Shown here: piece after piece, positions 7,112-16,379 of the stretch
How the letters are laid out: each line of letters opens with the position of its first letter
How positions within the stretch are numbered: the stretch's first letter is position 1
Assembly (NCBI GenBank): GCA_049977145.1
Contig: JBMFGW010000016.1
Location: forward strand, 1-46,922
DNA length: 46,922 nt
From: JAMDCX01 sp049977145
Lineage (GTDB): Bacteria; Planctomycetota; Phycisphaerae; WQYP01
Reading direction: 5' to 3'
The notes under the pieces: generated by a model
The model's database searches: none
What the model was told of the DNA's origin: nothing
What the model saw: the letters and a program-made list of their open reading frames with translations, nothing else
Position numbers and translations under genes: made by a program

Positions 7112-9472
7112 ATGGCATGTATGTTATCCCGTAAGTTTTCTTTTGAAGCTTTGACTATCATGGCGGTGATCATCCTTTCCCCGCTGGCTTTACTCGCTGG
7201 CGGCATAGCCCGCGGCGCGGATTTAGCCGCATTGGTCAATCCGTTTGTGGGTACCGCCCAGGGCGGTGATATTGAGCCGGGAGCCAGCACGCCGTTCGGC
7301 ATGGTGGAACTAAGCCCGGATATGCACGTCAATAGCTACTACATCTACCAGCAACATCACATCAGCGGTTTCAGCATGACGCACCTCAGCGGCGTGGGAT
7401 GTCCGAGCTATGGTGATGTGTTTTTCACCGCCACTACCGGCCCGTTACAGGTGCAGCCCAAGCAGTATGGCTTTGATTTCAGCCACAAGCGGGAGGCGGC
7501 CTCGCCCGGTTATTATCGGGTGTTTATGAAAACTTGGGGTATCAACGCCCAATTGACCGCAACCACGCATTGCGGCATGGCAAAATTTACATTTCCGGCT
7601 GGTAAGCAGGCCAATATTTTAGTTCCCATCAGTCACACCTTAACCACGACAGTTGGTTCCAACATTCATATTGTCAACGACCATACCATTACCGGATCGG
7701 TTACCAGTTTGACGTTTTGTCAAACTAATGAACCTTTCACGGTTTATTTTGTTATGAAGTTCAGTCAGCCATTCAAGACCAGTGGCGTGTGGCAGGGAAA
7801 TACCATTACCCCGGGTGGTCAAAAGGAGGTGCAGGCCCGGAATGTGGGAGCGGCCATTACCTCGACCCAAGCCAAGGGTACCAAGCTGCGCCTTCCCGGC
7901 CCACCGATCGGAGCTTTTGTAAGTTATCCCAAATCCAGCCATAGCAGGGTGGTCAAGGTTCGCATTGGCATATCGTTTGTAAGTGTGGACGGAGCGGAGA
8001 AAAATTTGGCGGCGGAAATGCCGAATTTTAAATGCAGCGCCATTCGTATGCAGGCCCATGCCCGCTGGAACAAGGCCCTCGCGGTCATTACCGTACATGG
8101 CGGCACCTTAAATCGCCGGAAAATTTTCTACACCGCGCTTTATCATGCCTTGCTGTTGCCGAATGTGTTTGATGATGTGGATGGGCGGTATATCGGTTAT
8201 GATAATAAAATTCACCATGTACCGGCGGGCCACCGCCATATTTACGCGAATTGGTCCGGTTGGGACATCTACCGCAGTGAAATGCCGCTGTTGACGATCA
8301 TTGAACCGCAACGTGTGCAGGACATGGCGCAATCGGTGGTGGAGATGTCCAAACAACTTGGATTTATCGACCGCTGGCCTTTCGCCAACCGGCCCACCGG
8401 TGTCATGAACGGTTTCCCTTTAACCAACTGCCTGACTGAAATTTGGCAGGCGGGGCTGCACCACTTTAATATCCATGCCGCCTATCAAGCGATGGCCAAG
8501 CAATGTTTTCCAGATTACCTCAAAGGCCACGCGGATTTGAGTTCGACGCAGCCTTATGAGAGTCTCAACGGGCAGAAGTATGGCAGTATTTTGCCGATAA
8601 ACACCAATGTGGCTTCCGCAGAGGAGACCGATATTGCGTATGCGTCGCTGGGGCACCTGGCGTTGGATTTACATAAACCCCAGATGGCTAGCATCCTGTT
8701 TGGCGATGCGCTGCAATATACTTCCATGTATAATCCCGCCACCATGTTCATGCAGGGGCGAAATGCCTTGGGCGCGTGGATGCCCTTGAACAAAAAAGCC
8801 CGCGACCAATGGAACTGGCAGTTTTACTGTGAAGGATCGGCTTGGGAATACAATTGGCTGGTCCCGGAGGATGTGCATGGTTTGATCGCGCTGATGGGTG
8901 GTGATAAGCCTTTTGCGGCGCGGCTGGAGCATTTTTTCGTTGCTGGTCAATATGACCCCACCAATGAGCCGGACTTGGAGGCACCATATCTTTTTGACTA
9001 TTGCCGCCAACCGTGGCGTAGTCAATACTGGATAGCTGAGAATGCGGATACTTCATTCACGGATTCGCCATTTGGTCTGGCCTGGAGCAAGACCCGAAGC
9101 GCCGGCAATGATGATTGCGGTGAAATGTCGGCTTGGTATGTGTTAACGCAGATCGGGCTGTATCAAGTGGATCCCGGCGTACCGGATTTTGAAATCACCA
9201 CACCGCGCTTCGCCAAAATCACCATCCACTTGCACGCACCTCATTCCGGCAAAACCTTCATCATTACCACAGCTAACGCCGGCGGTAAAAATATGTACAT
9301 CCAATCCGCAACGTTGGACGGAAAACCACTTAATAAACCGTGGCTGCCGGAGCGCATGGTATTTCAGGGCGGCACTTGGAATGTAACCGCTGGGACTACG
9401 CCGAACAAAAACTGGGCTGCGGCACGCGGCGATGAACCGCCTTCGCTGTCTACCGGACCAGACCACTGGTAA
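7112..9472 (+). CDS. Secreted GH92 family alpha-mannosidase
   Basis: This 786-residue protein has an N-terminal hydrophobic signal segment (about residues 12-35). The family GH92 pattern follows: VNPFVGTAQGG, PGASTPFGMVELSPD, ISGFSMTHLSGVGCPSYGD, then the catalytic (alpha/alpha)6 barrel with WSGWDIYRSEMPLL and GNDDCGEMSAWYV near the C terminus. GH92 enzymes are Ca-dependent exo-alpha-mannosidases acting with inversion, mostly on alpha-1,2/1,3/1,4/1,6 mannosides. Length matches the family. AGGAG lies 6 nt before ATG 7112. It heads the sugar operon that includes a sugar porter and a lyxose/mannose isomerase, which suggests that mannose is the released sugar. Confidence 0.95.
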   Translation: MACMLSRKFSFEALTIMAVIILSPLALLAGGIARGADLAALVNPFVGTAQGGDIEPGASTPFGMVELSPDMHVNSYYIYQQHHISGFSMTHLSGVGCPSYGDVFFTATTGPLQVQPKQYGFDFSHKREAASPGYYRVFMKTWGINAQLTATTHCGMAKFTFPAGKQANILVPISHTLTTTVGSNIHIVNDHTITGSVTSLTFCQTNEPFTVYFVMKFSQPFKTSGVWQGNTITPGGQKEVQARNVGAAITSTQAKGTKLRLPGPPIGAFVSYPKSSHSRVVKVRIGISFVSVDGAEKNLAAEMPNFKCSAIRMQAHARWNKALAVITVHGGTLNRRKIFYTALYHALLLPNVFDDVDGRYIGYDNKIHHVPAGHRHIYANWSGWDIYRSEMPLLTIIEPQRVQDMAQSVVEMSKQLGFIDRWPFANRPTGVMNGFPLTNCLTEIWQAGLHHFNIHAAYQAMAKQCFPDYLKGHADLSSTQPYESLNGQKYGSILPINTNVASAEETDIAYASLGHLALDLHKPQMASILFGDALQYTSMYNPATMFMQGRNALGAWMPLNKKARDQWNWQFYCEGSAWEYNWLVPEDVHGLIALMGGDKPFAARLEHFFVAGQYDPTNEPDLEAPYLFDYCRQPWRSQYWIAENADTSFTDSPFGLAWSKTRSAGNDDCGEMSAWYVLTQIGLYQVDPGVPDFEITTPRFAKITIHLHAPHSGKTFIITTANAGGKNMYIQSATLDGKPLNKPWLPERMVFQGGTWNVTAGTTPNKNWAAARGDEPPSLSTGPDHW

Positions 9473-9639
9473 ACACGCGTGGAGGTGCTGCATCCGATCA
9501 CGATGGCCAGATGGCGAACCGCGTTGGTGGAGGTTATTGCTTCTCCCATTGATATTTGTGTGCCTGGCTTCTCGCCTTGACCGGGCTGGCTATAGCATTA
9601 TGATTCAGGCGCCGTTTGAGAATTAAGGAGAATGGCTTT

Positions 9640-11214
9640 ATGTCTATCGGCGTTAAGAATTCCGGTACCTCATCCAGCGGCGAAGTTATTCCCGGCCTCG
9701 GGCCGATTATCTTTGCCGCATTAACCGCATCATTGGCGGGTTTTCTGTTCGGTTATGACACGGGCGTACAAGCCGGGGTGCAAGGTTATCTAAAAACCTA
9801 TTTTCACCTAAGCGCCTTTGGCAAAGGGTTTGCAATTGCCTGTCTGGATCTGGGGTGCATTGCCGGTGCCGCCGCCGGCGGTTTCATGGCGGATCGCTTT
9901 GGCCGCAAGAAGATATTGATTCTCTGCGCCATTCTATTCGCATTGTCAGGGATACTTTCCGCGATACCGCAGTACATGTGGGAATTGGTGCTGGCACGCC
10001 TTATCGGTGGTCTGGCCCTGGGGTCCTCGTCCATGATCGCGCCGGTATATATTTCTGAAATAGCGCCGGAACAGCACCGTGGCCGACTTGCGGCCTTATT
10101 TCAACTTGGCATTGTGGTCGGCATTTTTCTGGTGTATTGGGTTAACTATGGGATCGTTAATTTTGGTGCCGGCATTCACGGTGCCGCGCACAGCGGCTTG
10201 ATGAACTGGAACGAGCAGTTCGGGTGGCGCTGGATGCTGGGTTCGGAAACGTTGCCGGCGGTTTTATTTTTAATCCTGCTGGCGGGCATCAAAGAAAGTC
10301 CGCGTTGGTTGATCGTTAACAACCGCGAACCGGAGGCCAAAAATATTTTAGAGCGTTTCTTCGGATCCGCCAAAGCGCAACGGGAAATTGAGGCGGTCAA
10401 GGCGGTGGCGGCTCAAGAAGAAGGCCACCTTTCCGAATTGTTCGCTCCGCGCTACCGGCTGCCGCTGATCGTGGCGTTATTTTTGGCGGTATTTTCACAG
10501 TTTAGTGGAATCAATTCGATTATTTACTATGCCCCGAGTGTCTTTGGCGCAGCGGGCATGAAAACCACCAACGCTTTCAGCTCCACAGCCCTGGTGGGCA
10601 CCGTCAATTTACTGTTTACCTTCATCGCCATTGCCTATGTGGATAAGGCCGGACGTAAACTGTTGCTGGCCATAGGCACGGCCATTCAGGTGGTCGCGCT
10701 AGCTTCCGTTGGTTTGATCTTTGCCATTGCCGGAAGACAACCGGGATTTAAGGAATCCAACGGTCTGCTGCAATTTCAAGGCGCGAGAAGTCATACCCAG
10801 TTCGTCGCGCTGGCGGCCAAAATGCACGCGTCGATTGCGCTACTGCCGGACTTTACCCATACGCAGGTGGTGATCCTGATCGTCAGCGTACTGGTTTTTA
10901 TTGCAGCGTTTGCCATGGCCATGGGGCCTATGCCGTGGATCATTATCTCCGAGATATTTCCAGCCCGAATTCGCGGGCGCGCGGCGGCGGTGGGGGTATT
11001 GACTTTGTGGGCCGCAATTTTTATTGTGGCGCTGACGTTTCCCTGGCTTAAAGCGCATGCCGGCTTAACGGTAACATACTTTATTTATTCCGGATGTTCG
11101 TTTATAAGTTTTCTATTCGTGGTACTGGTATTGCCGGAAACGAAAGGCAAAACACTCGAGCAGATTGAAGCCTATTGGCATCATCGGCACGAAAATAAGA
11201 TGCGGCAGGAATAA
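9640..11214 (+). CDS. MFS sugar porter (SP family)
   Basis: This is a 524-residue transporter with 12 predicted helices. Sugar-porter signatures are present: GFLFGYDTGV in helix 1, DRFGRKK after helix 2, PVYISEIAPEQHRGRL after helix 4, ESPRWL before the central loop, QFSGINSIIYYAP in helix 7, DKAGRK after helix 8 and PETKGKTLEQIE at the end. This class brings in hexoses or pentoses, often with protons. A longer extracytoplasmic loop lies between helices 9 and 10. AAGGAG sits 9 nt upstream of ATG 9640. The isomerase gene follows almost at once, so the imported sugar is probably the isomerase substrate (mannose or lyxose; inferred). Confidence 0.93.
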   Translation: MSIGVKNSGTSSSGEVIPGLGPIIFAALTASLAGFLFGYDTGVQAGVQGYLKTYFHLSAFGKGFAIACLDLGCIAGAAAGGFMADRFGRKKILILCAILFALSGILSAIPQYMWELVLARLIGGLALGSSSMIAPVYISEIAPEQHRGRLAALFQLGIVVGIFLVYWVNYGIVNFGAGIHGAAHSGLMNWNEQFGWRWMLGSETLPAVLFLILLAGIKESPRWLIVNNREPEAKNILERFFGSAKAQREIEAVKAVAAQEEGHLSELFAPRYRLPLIVALFLAVFSQFSGINSIIYYAPSVFGAAGMKTTNAFSSTALVGTVNLLFTFIAIAYVDKAGRKLLLAIGTAIQVVALASVGLIFAIAGRQPGFKESNGLLQFQGARSHTQFVALAAKMHASIALLPDFTHTQVVILIVSVLVFIAAFAMAMGPMPWIIISEIFPARIRGRAAAVGVLTLWAAIFIVALTFPWLKAHAGLTVTYFIYSGCSFISFLFVVLVLPETKGKTLEQIEAYWHHRHENKMRQE

Positions 11215-11228
11215 AAATGGAGTCAGGA

Positions 11229-11900
11229 ATGAAACGATCCGAGATCAATAATTATCTGCGGCAGGCGGTGGAGTTTTTTCGCGCGCAACATTTTTACCTG
11301 CCACCGTTCGCGTTTTGGCCGCCGGCGCAATGGACTAAACTTGGCGCGGCGACGGACTACATGCGTACGCGCGGATTGGGTTGGGATGTAACCGATTTCG
11401 GTTCCGGGGACTTTGGCAATTGCGGTCTGCTGCTATTCACTATCCGTAATGGGTTGGTCGCTGACCCGGCGAAGATATTCGCGGAAAAAATAATGATGGT
11501 TCGCGCCGCGCAGCGGACCCCTTTTCACTTTCACTTTCAAAAAACGGAGGACATTATTAACCGGGGCGGCGGCGATCTGGTCATTGAGCTTTATAATTCG
11601 GATCAGCAGGGCAAGTTTGCCACCACGGAAGTTCATGTGCGCTGCGATGGACTGGAGCGTTTTGTCCCCGCCGGCGGGAAGATTGTTCTAAAACCGGGTG
11701 AAAGTATTACGCTGGTTCCTGGACTTTACCATTCCTTTTACGCGGCCGGCGGCGATGCCATGGTCGGCGAGGTCTCCAGCGTGAATGATGATATGAAAGA
11801 TAATCGATTTTATGAACCTTTGCCGCGTTTTACCAATATTGTTGACGATGCGCCTCCCCTGCACCTGCTGTGCAGCGATTATCATCATGCGGCGCAATAA
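11229..11900 (+). CDS. D-lyxose/D-mannose isomerase family cupin
   Basis: This 223-residue protein begins MKRSEINNYL and contains HFYLPPFAFWPP, both typical of bacterial D-lyxose ketol-isomerases. The cupin metal site is visible: His100, His102 and Glu107 (TPFHFHFQKTED), then His168 (LVPGLYHSF). The family isomerises D-lyxose to D-xylulose and often D-mannose to D-fructose. ATG 11229 fits the family start; an in-frame ATG at 11217, only 2 bp after the porter stop, is the alternative. The tight spacing shows co-transcription. Given the GH92 gene, mannose to fructose is the most likely step, but this is inference. Confidence 0.87.
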   Translation: MKRSEINNYLRQAVEFFRAQHFYLPPFAFWPPAQWTKLGAATDYMRTRGLGWDVTDFGSGDFGNCGLLLFTIRNGLVADPAKIFAEKIMMVRAAQRTPFHFHFQKTEDIINRGGGDLVIELYNSDQQGKFATTEVHVRCDGLERFVPAGGKIVLKPGESITLVPGLYHSFYAAGGDAMVGEVSSVNDDMKDNRFYEPLPRFTNIVDDAPPLHLLCSDYHHAAQ

Positions 11901-11914
11901 GAAGGAAGCATTAA

Positions 11915-12967
11915 ATGCTAAAGACACTGGATCAGAAGTTATCTGAATTGACCGTCAAACGCTTTGGAAAAGATTTTATCATTGCCGACGCCAAAGATGC
12001 GGATATGGCATTGGGAATAGCCGCGCCAGGTCCTAACCCGGGCGCCGGCAAAAGTGGATTTCCTTATCGTACGCTGGATCAATATCGTGAAACCATCCGG
12101 CAGGTGGTCAAGCAGGGACTTGTGGATATCATGCTCATGAGTTGTTCCACCAGCGATCAGCTTACCATCCGCGAGCGTTTGTTTGATAATTCCGCCGTCA
12201 CGCCCGCCGTGCGCGCCAACGATACGACGGATATACACGTGTGCCGGGGAAGTGCGTACGGCAGCAGTCCTTCACAACCCTTCGCGTCCGCGCCTATTGA
12301 TCACATTCAGGCGGGAAAATCACCCTGCTCCCCAACGGATCGTGCCTTGGGCGCTAATTTGGGTTTATACTCCGTTACTTTTAATAATCTCTCGGATCCG
12401 GATCGACGCACTTTGGAAGCGTATCGGGATTTTCGCATGGAAGCGGAGAGCAAGGGATTTCGCCACTTTCTGGAAGTATTTGATCCCAATGTTCCCGCGC
12501 AAACGCATCGCATTCCACCCGATCAGGTGGGGGGGTTTATCAATGATCACATCTGTCGTATGTTGGCCGGTGTCCCGCGGGCGTCACGGCCAATATTCCT
12601 CAAAATTGCCTATCACGGCGCGCGGTATATGGAAGAGCTTTGCCGTTATGACGAATCCATTATTGTCGGAATTTTGGGCGGCAGCTCCGGCACTACCTAC
12701 GATGCTTTCAAGCTGCTGTACGATGCTAAAAAATATGGGGCCCGCGCCGCGTTGTTTGGTCGTAAAATCAATCAGGCTGAAGATCAACTGGAGTTTATTA
12801 CCATGCTGCGGCATATCGCGGATGATGAAGTAACTCCGGAAGAAGCGGTGCGGGCGTATCATGGAAAATTAAGCGCGGCGGGCATTAAACCGAACCGCTG
12901 TCTGGCACATGACCTGCGGGAGACTCAGGGGATTACGCACTATGCCGCGGGTGGTGTTTCTAAATAA
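11915..12967 (+). CDS. Class I aldolase-like TIM-barrel protein
   Basis: This 350-residue protein looks like a (beta/alpha)8 barrel related to DeoC/LacD/FbaB class I aldolases. The strand RPIFLKIAYHG carries a lysine well placed for a Schiff base, and the next strands, VGILGGSSGTTYDAF and YGARAALFGRKI, resemble the phosphate-binding end of these aldolases. I do not recognise a characterised ortholog. It lies 14 bp after the isomerase gene with an RBS (GAAGGA) before ATG 11915, and precedes a PfkB kinase. A sugar-phosphate aldolase that splits the kinase product into two trioses fits the context. Confidence 0.65.
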   Translation: MLKTLDQKLSELTVKRFGKDFIIADAKDADMALGIAAPGPNPGAGKSGFPYRTLDQYRETIRQVVKQGLVDIMLMSCSTSDQLTIRERLFDNSAVTPAVRANDTTDIHVCRGSAYGSSPSQPFASAPIDHIQAGKSPCSPTDRALGANLGLYSVTFNNLSDPDRRTLEAYRDFRMEAESKGFRHFLEVFDPNVPAQTHRIPPDQVGGFINDHICRMLAGVPRASRPIFLKIAYHGARYMEELCRYDESIIVGILGGSSGTTYDAFKLLYDAKKYGARAALFGRKINQAEDQLEFITMLRHIADDEVTPEEAVRAYHGKLSAAGIKPNRCLAHDLRETQGITHYAAGGVSK

Positions 12968-12995
12968 AATGTGGAAATAATCTGTGGGAATAAAT

Positions 12996-13973
12996 ATGGT
13001 TGCAACCCAATCAGTATATGATGTGCTAAGCGTCGGCATTGCCGCCGTAGACGATATCCTGACCGTAGCAACCTATCCCCCTTCGGGAACCAAGGTTCCG
13101 GTTTTGGCATCCGCTCGGCATGGGGGGGGCTTGGCCTGTACGGCCATCGCAGCGGCGGCGGTGCTTGGCGGGCATAGCGCGTATATAGCGCGATTGGGTG
13201 ACGATGAGCTTTCCAACTTTATTCGCACTATCCTGGTGCAGCGCGGTGTGGATGTGTCACACATCATATCCGATCCCAGTGGTCAACCGTATCATAGTCG
13301 CATTATCATTGATCGTAACAATGGTGAACGCACTATTTTTTATGACCTGAGCCGATTTAAGCCGGTTCATGCCGCTGATGTTCCGGACTCCCTGTTGGCA
13401 TCCACTCGTGTGCTTCTGGTCGATTTTCTCAATCCCCCGGGTCCCCTGGAGCTAATACATAAAGCGCGGCGGGCCCGATTGCCGGTGGTCCTTGACATTG
13501 AGGGGCAATCCCCTGAGTCCGGACCGCTTTTGGAGCAAGTGGATCATCTGGTGGTGCCGGAAGAGTTTGCCCGATGGTCTGCCGGCGTGGATGATCTGCA
13601 AACTGCTTGCACCGCTCTGGCCCGTATACCACGGTCCGCTACGGTTGTGACCGCCGGTGCGGCGGGTTGCTGGTGGACGGATTCGCCCAACCGCCCCCCA
13701 ATGCATTTGCCGGCGTTTGCGGTGCAGGCCGTCAATACCAATGGTTGCGGCGATACATTTCATGGCGCGTACGCTTTGGCCATTGCCCGACAATTTACCA
13801 TTATGGAAGCGGTAACCTTTGCCAGCGCCTGTGCGGCACTGAAGGCGGCGGGTCCTGGCGGCGGGTGGGATGCATTGCCGACCGCCGCTGCCGTTATACA
13901 GCTCTTACGCTCGCAGCTGGCGCCGAATGATCCGCGGCGCAATATGATCGCCAAATTGGAACATTTTTCATAA
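12996..13973 (+). CDS. PfkB family carbohydrate kinase
   Basis: This 325-residue protein has a ribokinase fold. The glycine pair in ARHGGGLACTAIAAAAVLGG forms the first PfkB signature, and the second is NTNGCGDTFHGAYA, with the catalytic base Asp253 and an anion hole at Gly250-Gly252. The usual DTTGAGD reads NTNGCGD, so the first Asp of the motif is Asn. Substrates of the family are fructose, tagatose-6-P, ribose, ketodeoxygluconate and others. In this operon a ketose from the isomerase is the obvious candidate. ATG 12996 is chosen over the GTG at 12984. Confidence 0.88.
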   Translation: MVATQSVYDVLSVGIAAVDDILTVATYPPSGTKVPVLASARHGGGLACTAIAAAAVLGGHSAYIARLGDDELSNFIRTILVQRGVDVSHIISDPSGQPYHSRIIIDRNNGERTIFYDLSRFKPVHAADVPDSLLASTRVLLVDFLNPPGPLELIHKARRARLPVVLDIEGQSPESGPLLEQVDHLVVPEEFARWSAGVDDLQTACTALARIPRSATVVTAGAAGCWWTDSPNRPPMHLPAFAVQAVNTNGCGDTFHGAYALAIARQFTIMEAVTFASACAALKAAGPGGGWDALPTAAAVIQLLRSQLAPNDPRRNMIAKLEHFS

Positions 13974-14060
13974 CCGTGTGCAGCTGCGGCGTGGATGGGG
14001 GCAGACCGCTTGCCATAAAACAGATTGTCGATGGCACACCAAGCAAAACGGCGAAATAAC

Positions 14061-15116
14061 ATGCAGGATGATGGCTCCGGTACCAGAGAAGAATTTCGGA
14101 AACAGCTTTTCCGGGATGGAATTATCCACAATCCGAACGCCCGCCTGATGCCCTTGGCCGGCGGGGTATCAAGTGATATTTACCTGGTTGACGATGGGGG
14201 GCGGTATCTGGTGGCCAAACGCGCCTTGGCTAAATTACGCGTCAGAGAAGAATGGACCGCAGATATTTCCCGCAATCATGTGGAGATCGCGGCGCTGCGT
14301 GTGATGGAGCGATTACTTCCAAACCTGGCTCCCAAACTCTTGGCCGCGCCAGCCGATAAAGGCTATTTGGTCATGGAGTATCTCGATACGCGATTTGCCA
14401 ACTGGAAGCAACTGCTCTTGAACGGCCAATGTCTTGACCTTCACGCCCGGACTGCCGGTGGTGCGCTGGGCACTCTGCATCAGCGCACGTGGGGAATGGC
14501 GGAGTTGGCCCCTACGCTGGGAAAATGGAAGGATTTCCGGCAACTTCGCGTTTCTCCGTATCTCGAAGCGTTGGCCAGCAAACATCCGTCCATCGTCGGC
14601 ACCGTCAGTGCCCAGATCGATCATTTGCGCCACTGCCCCCAAAAATGTCTTGTGCATGGCGATTACAGCCCCAAGAACATGTTGTTCCGCGATTCCCAAC
14701 TGGTGATATTGGACTGGGAAGTTGCCTGGTTCGGCGATCCGTCGTTTGATATTTCCTTTCTCTTGAATCATCTGCTGCTCAAAGCCATCCGTCGGAAGCG
14801 GCAGGCTGCTGACTTTGTGCATTTGGCATTGGTGGCGTGGCAGGCCTACGCGGACAATCTCGGTAGGGAAAAATTCAATGTTGTCGCGTCTGCGGTTCCA
14901 CGTTTATTGCCTATGCTGATGCTGGCACGCGTGGATGGTAAATCCCCGGTAGAATACCTGACCCATGGCATCGACCAGGATATAGCCCGGCGTTTTGCGC
15001 TGAATTCCATTGTTTCCCCATGGTCGAACACGGAACAATTATGTGCCGCATTCGCTGCCTTTATAGAGGATATTGACCATGAACATAACCGCAATTACAG
15101 CCTACCAGATGTTTGA
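14061..15116 (+). CDS. Phosphotransferase with APH/choline-kinase fold
   Basis: This is a protein of about 351 residues with a small-molecule kinase fold. It shows an N-lobe nucleotide loop (PLAGGVSSDIYLV), the catalytic loop CLVHGDYSPKNMLF (His-Gly-Asp, Asn) and the metal motif VILDWEVAWFGDPSFD. The family phosphorylates hydroxyls of aminoglycosides, choline, homoserine, hydroxylysine or sugars. Its place between a PfkB kinase and an enolase-like gene, whose start it overlaps by 38 bp, argues for a metabolic kinase rather than resistance; glycerate or a sugar acid is one possible substrate (inference). The start could also be ATG 14031; neither has a strong RBS. Confidence 0.8.
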   Translation: MQDDGSGTREEFRKQLFRDGIIHNPNARLMPLAGGVSSDIYLVDDGGRYLVAKRALAKLRVREEWTADISRNHVEIAALRVMERLLPNLAPKLLAAPADKGYLVMEYLDTRFANWKQLLLNGQCLDLHARTAGGALGTLHQRTWGMAELAPTLGKWKDFRQLRVSPYLEALASKHPSIVGTVSAQIDHLRHCPQKCLVHGDYSPKNMLFRDSQLVILDWEVAWFGDPSFDISFLLNHLLLKAIRRKRQAADFVHLALVAWQAYADNLGREKFNVVASAVPRLLPMLMLARVDGKSPVEYLTHGIDQDIARRFALNSIVSPWSNTEQLCAAFAAFIEDIDHEHNRNYSLPDV

Positions 15117-16374
15117 CTCCCGCGGCAGCCCCACCCTGGAGGCTGTGGTAACGCTCGAAAACGGCGTTCAGGGGCGCGGTTTGGTGCCTTCGGGTGCCTC
15201 GACGGGTCGGTTTGAGGCGTTGGAACTGCGTGACGGCGATCCGGCCAAATTCCGGGGCAGGGCCGTGGGTAAGGCGATCGCGCATGTGCAAGGTGAAATC
15301 GCTGCCGCATTACGTGGACGCGATGTGTTTGCGCAGCGTGAACTTGACGAACTATTGGCGGCTCTGGACGGAACCTCCAATAAGTCCCGGTTGGGTGCCA
15401 ATGCCTTGTTGGGCGTGTCTCTAGCTGCAGTTGATGCGGCGGCCCATTGTAAACATATACCGATTTGCACCTATTTAAGTGATGGCGGCGTCATGACACT
15501 GCCGCTGCCCGAAATTCAAATTATCGGTGGCGGAGCGCATGCCAACCGGGTCATCGACATTCAGGACGTCATGGTCGTGGCAGTCGGGGCCCGCAGTTAT
15601 GAGGAAACGCTTGAAATAACGCACAACGTTTATCATGCCACCGGCGATTTACTGGCGCAGCGTGGGCTGCGATGCGGAATTGCGGATGAGGGCGGTTTCT
15701 GGCCCCGGTTCACTACCAATCAGGAGGCCTTGGAGCTTTGCATCGCCGGGATGGAGCGCGCCGGCTACACACCCGGTGTGGAAGCGGCGCTGTCCGTGGA
15801 TATTGCCGCCAGCGACTTCTATGATCCCGACCGACGTGTTTATCAGTTTCGCTGCGAGGGCCGTTCGTTCGATACCCCGGCGTTTTGCGGTCTCATGGCG
15901 GATTGGTGTCACCGTTATGCGATTGTGGCGCTGGAGGATCCAGCCGCGGATACTGATCGTGCGGGCTGGCGGATCATGCAACGCGAGCTGGGGGATAAGG
16001 TGACGCTCATTGGCGACGATTTATTTGTTACCAATGTGGCGCGGATAAAACAGGGTATTCAGGAAAATCTGGCTAATGCGGTGCTGATCAAGCTGAATCA
16101 GATCGGCACCGTCAGCGAAACGATGGATGCTATTAAACTCACGCGTGCGGCTGGCTGGTTGCCGGTTATCTCCGCACGCTCCGGGGAAACGGAAGATGCG
16201 TTTATCGCCCATCTTGCGGTAGCCACCCATGCGCCGCTGCTGAAGGTGGGGGCCTTCGCCCGCAGCGAGCGCATGGCCAAATGGAATGAAGTTTTGCGGA
16301 TACATCATTATCTCGGCGCTAAAGCGAAATTTCATGGAGCTGCGGCGCTGGTGCGGTTGAAGCCGCCGACGTGA
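15079..16374 (+). CDS. Enolase superfamily protein, divergent at the active site
   Basis: This 431-residue protein has the length and layout of enolase. Preserved features are DSRGSPT, the mobile loop SGASTG (residues 38-43), the loop His in GGAHAN, Glu204 in DEGGF, the metal ligands Asp241, Glu286 and Asp313 (GDDLF) and the catalytic Lys338 in IKLNQIGT. The strongly conserved SHRSGETED motif reads SARSGETED, so the catalytic-loop histidine is Ala366. EDG is EDP. Loss of this His suggests a slow enolase or a related substrate. AGAGGA precedes ATG 15079 and the gene overlaps the APH-type kinase. It is probably a paralog dedicated to the sugar pathway. A canonical eno elsewhere in the genome is expected but not visible. 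Confidence 0.85.
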   Translation: MNITAITAYQMFDSRGSPTLEAVVTLENGVQGRGLVPSGASTGRFEALELRDGDPAKFRGRAVGKAIAHVQGEIAAALRGRDVFAQRELDELLAALDGTSNKSRLGANALLGVSLAAVDAAAHCKHIPICTYLSDGGVMTLPLPEIQIIGGGAHANRVIDIQDVMVVAVGARSYEETLEITHNVYHATGDLLAQRGLRCGIADEGGFWPRFTTNQEALELCIAGMERAGYTPGVEAALSVDIAASDFYDPDRRVYQFRCEGRSFDTPAFCGLMADWCHRYAIVALEDPAADTDRAGWRIMQRELGDKVTLIGDDLFVTNVARIKQGIQENLANAVLIKLNQIGTVSETMDAIKLTRAAGWLPVISARSGETEDAFIAHLAVATHAPLLKVGAFARSERMAKWNEVLRIHHYLGAKAKFHGAAALVRLKPPT

Positions 16375-16379
16375 TCGTT

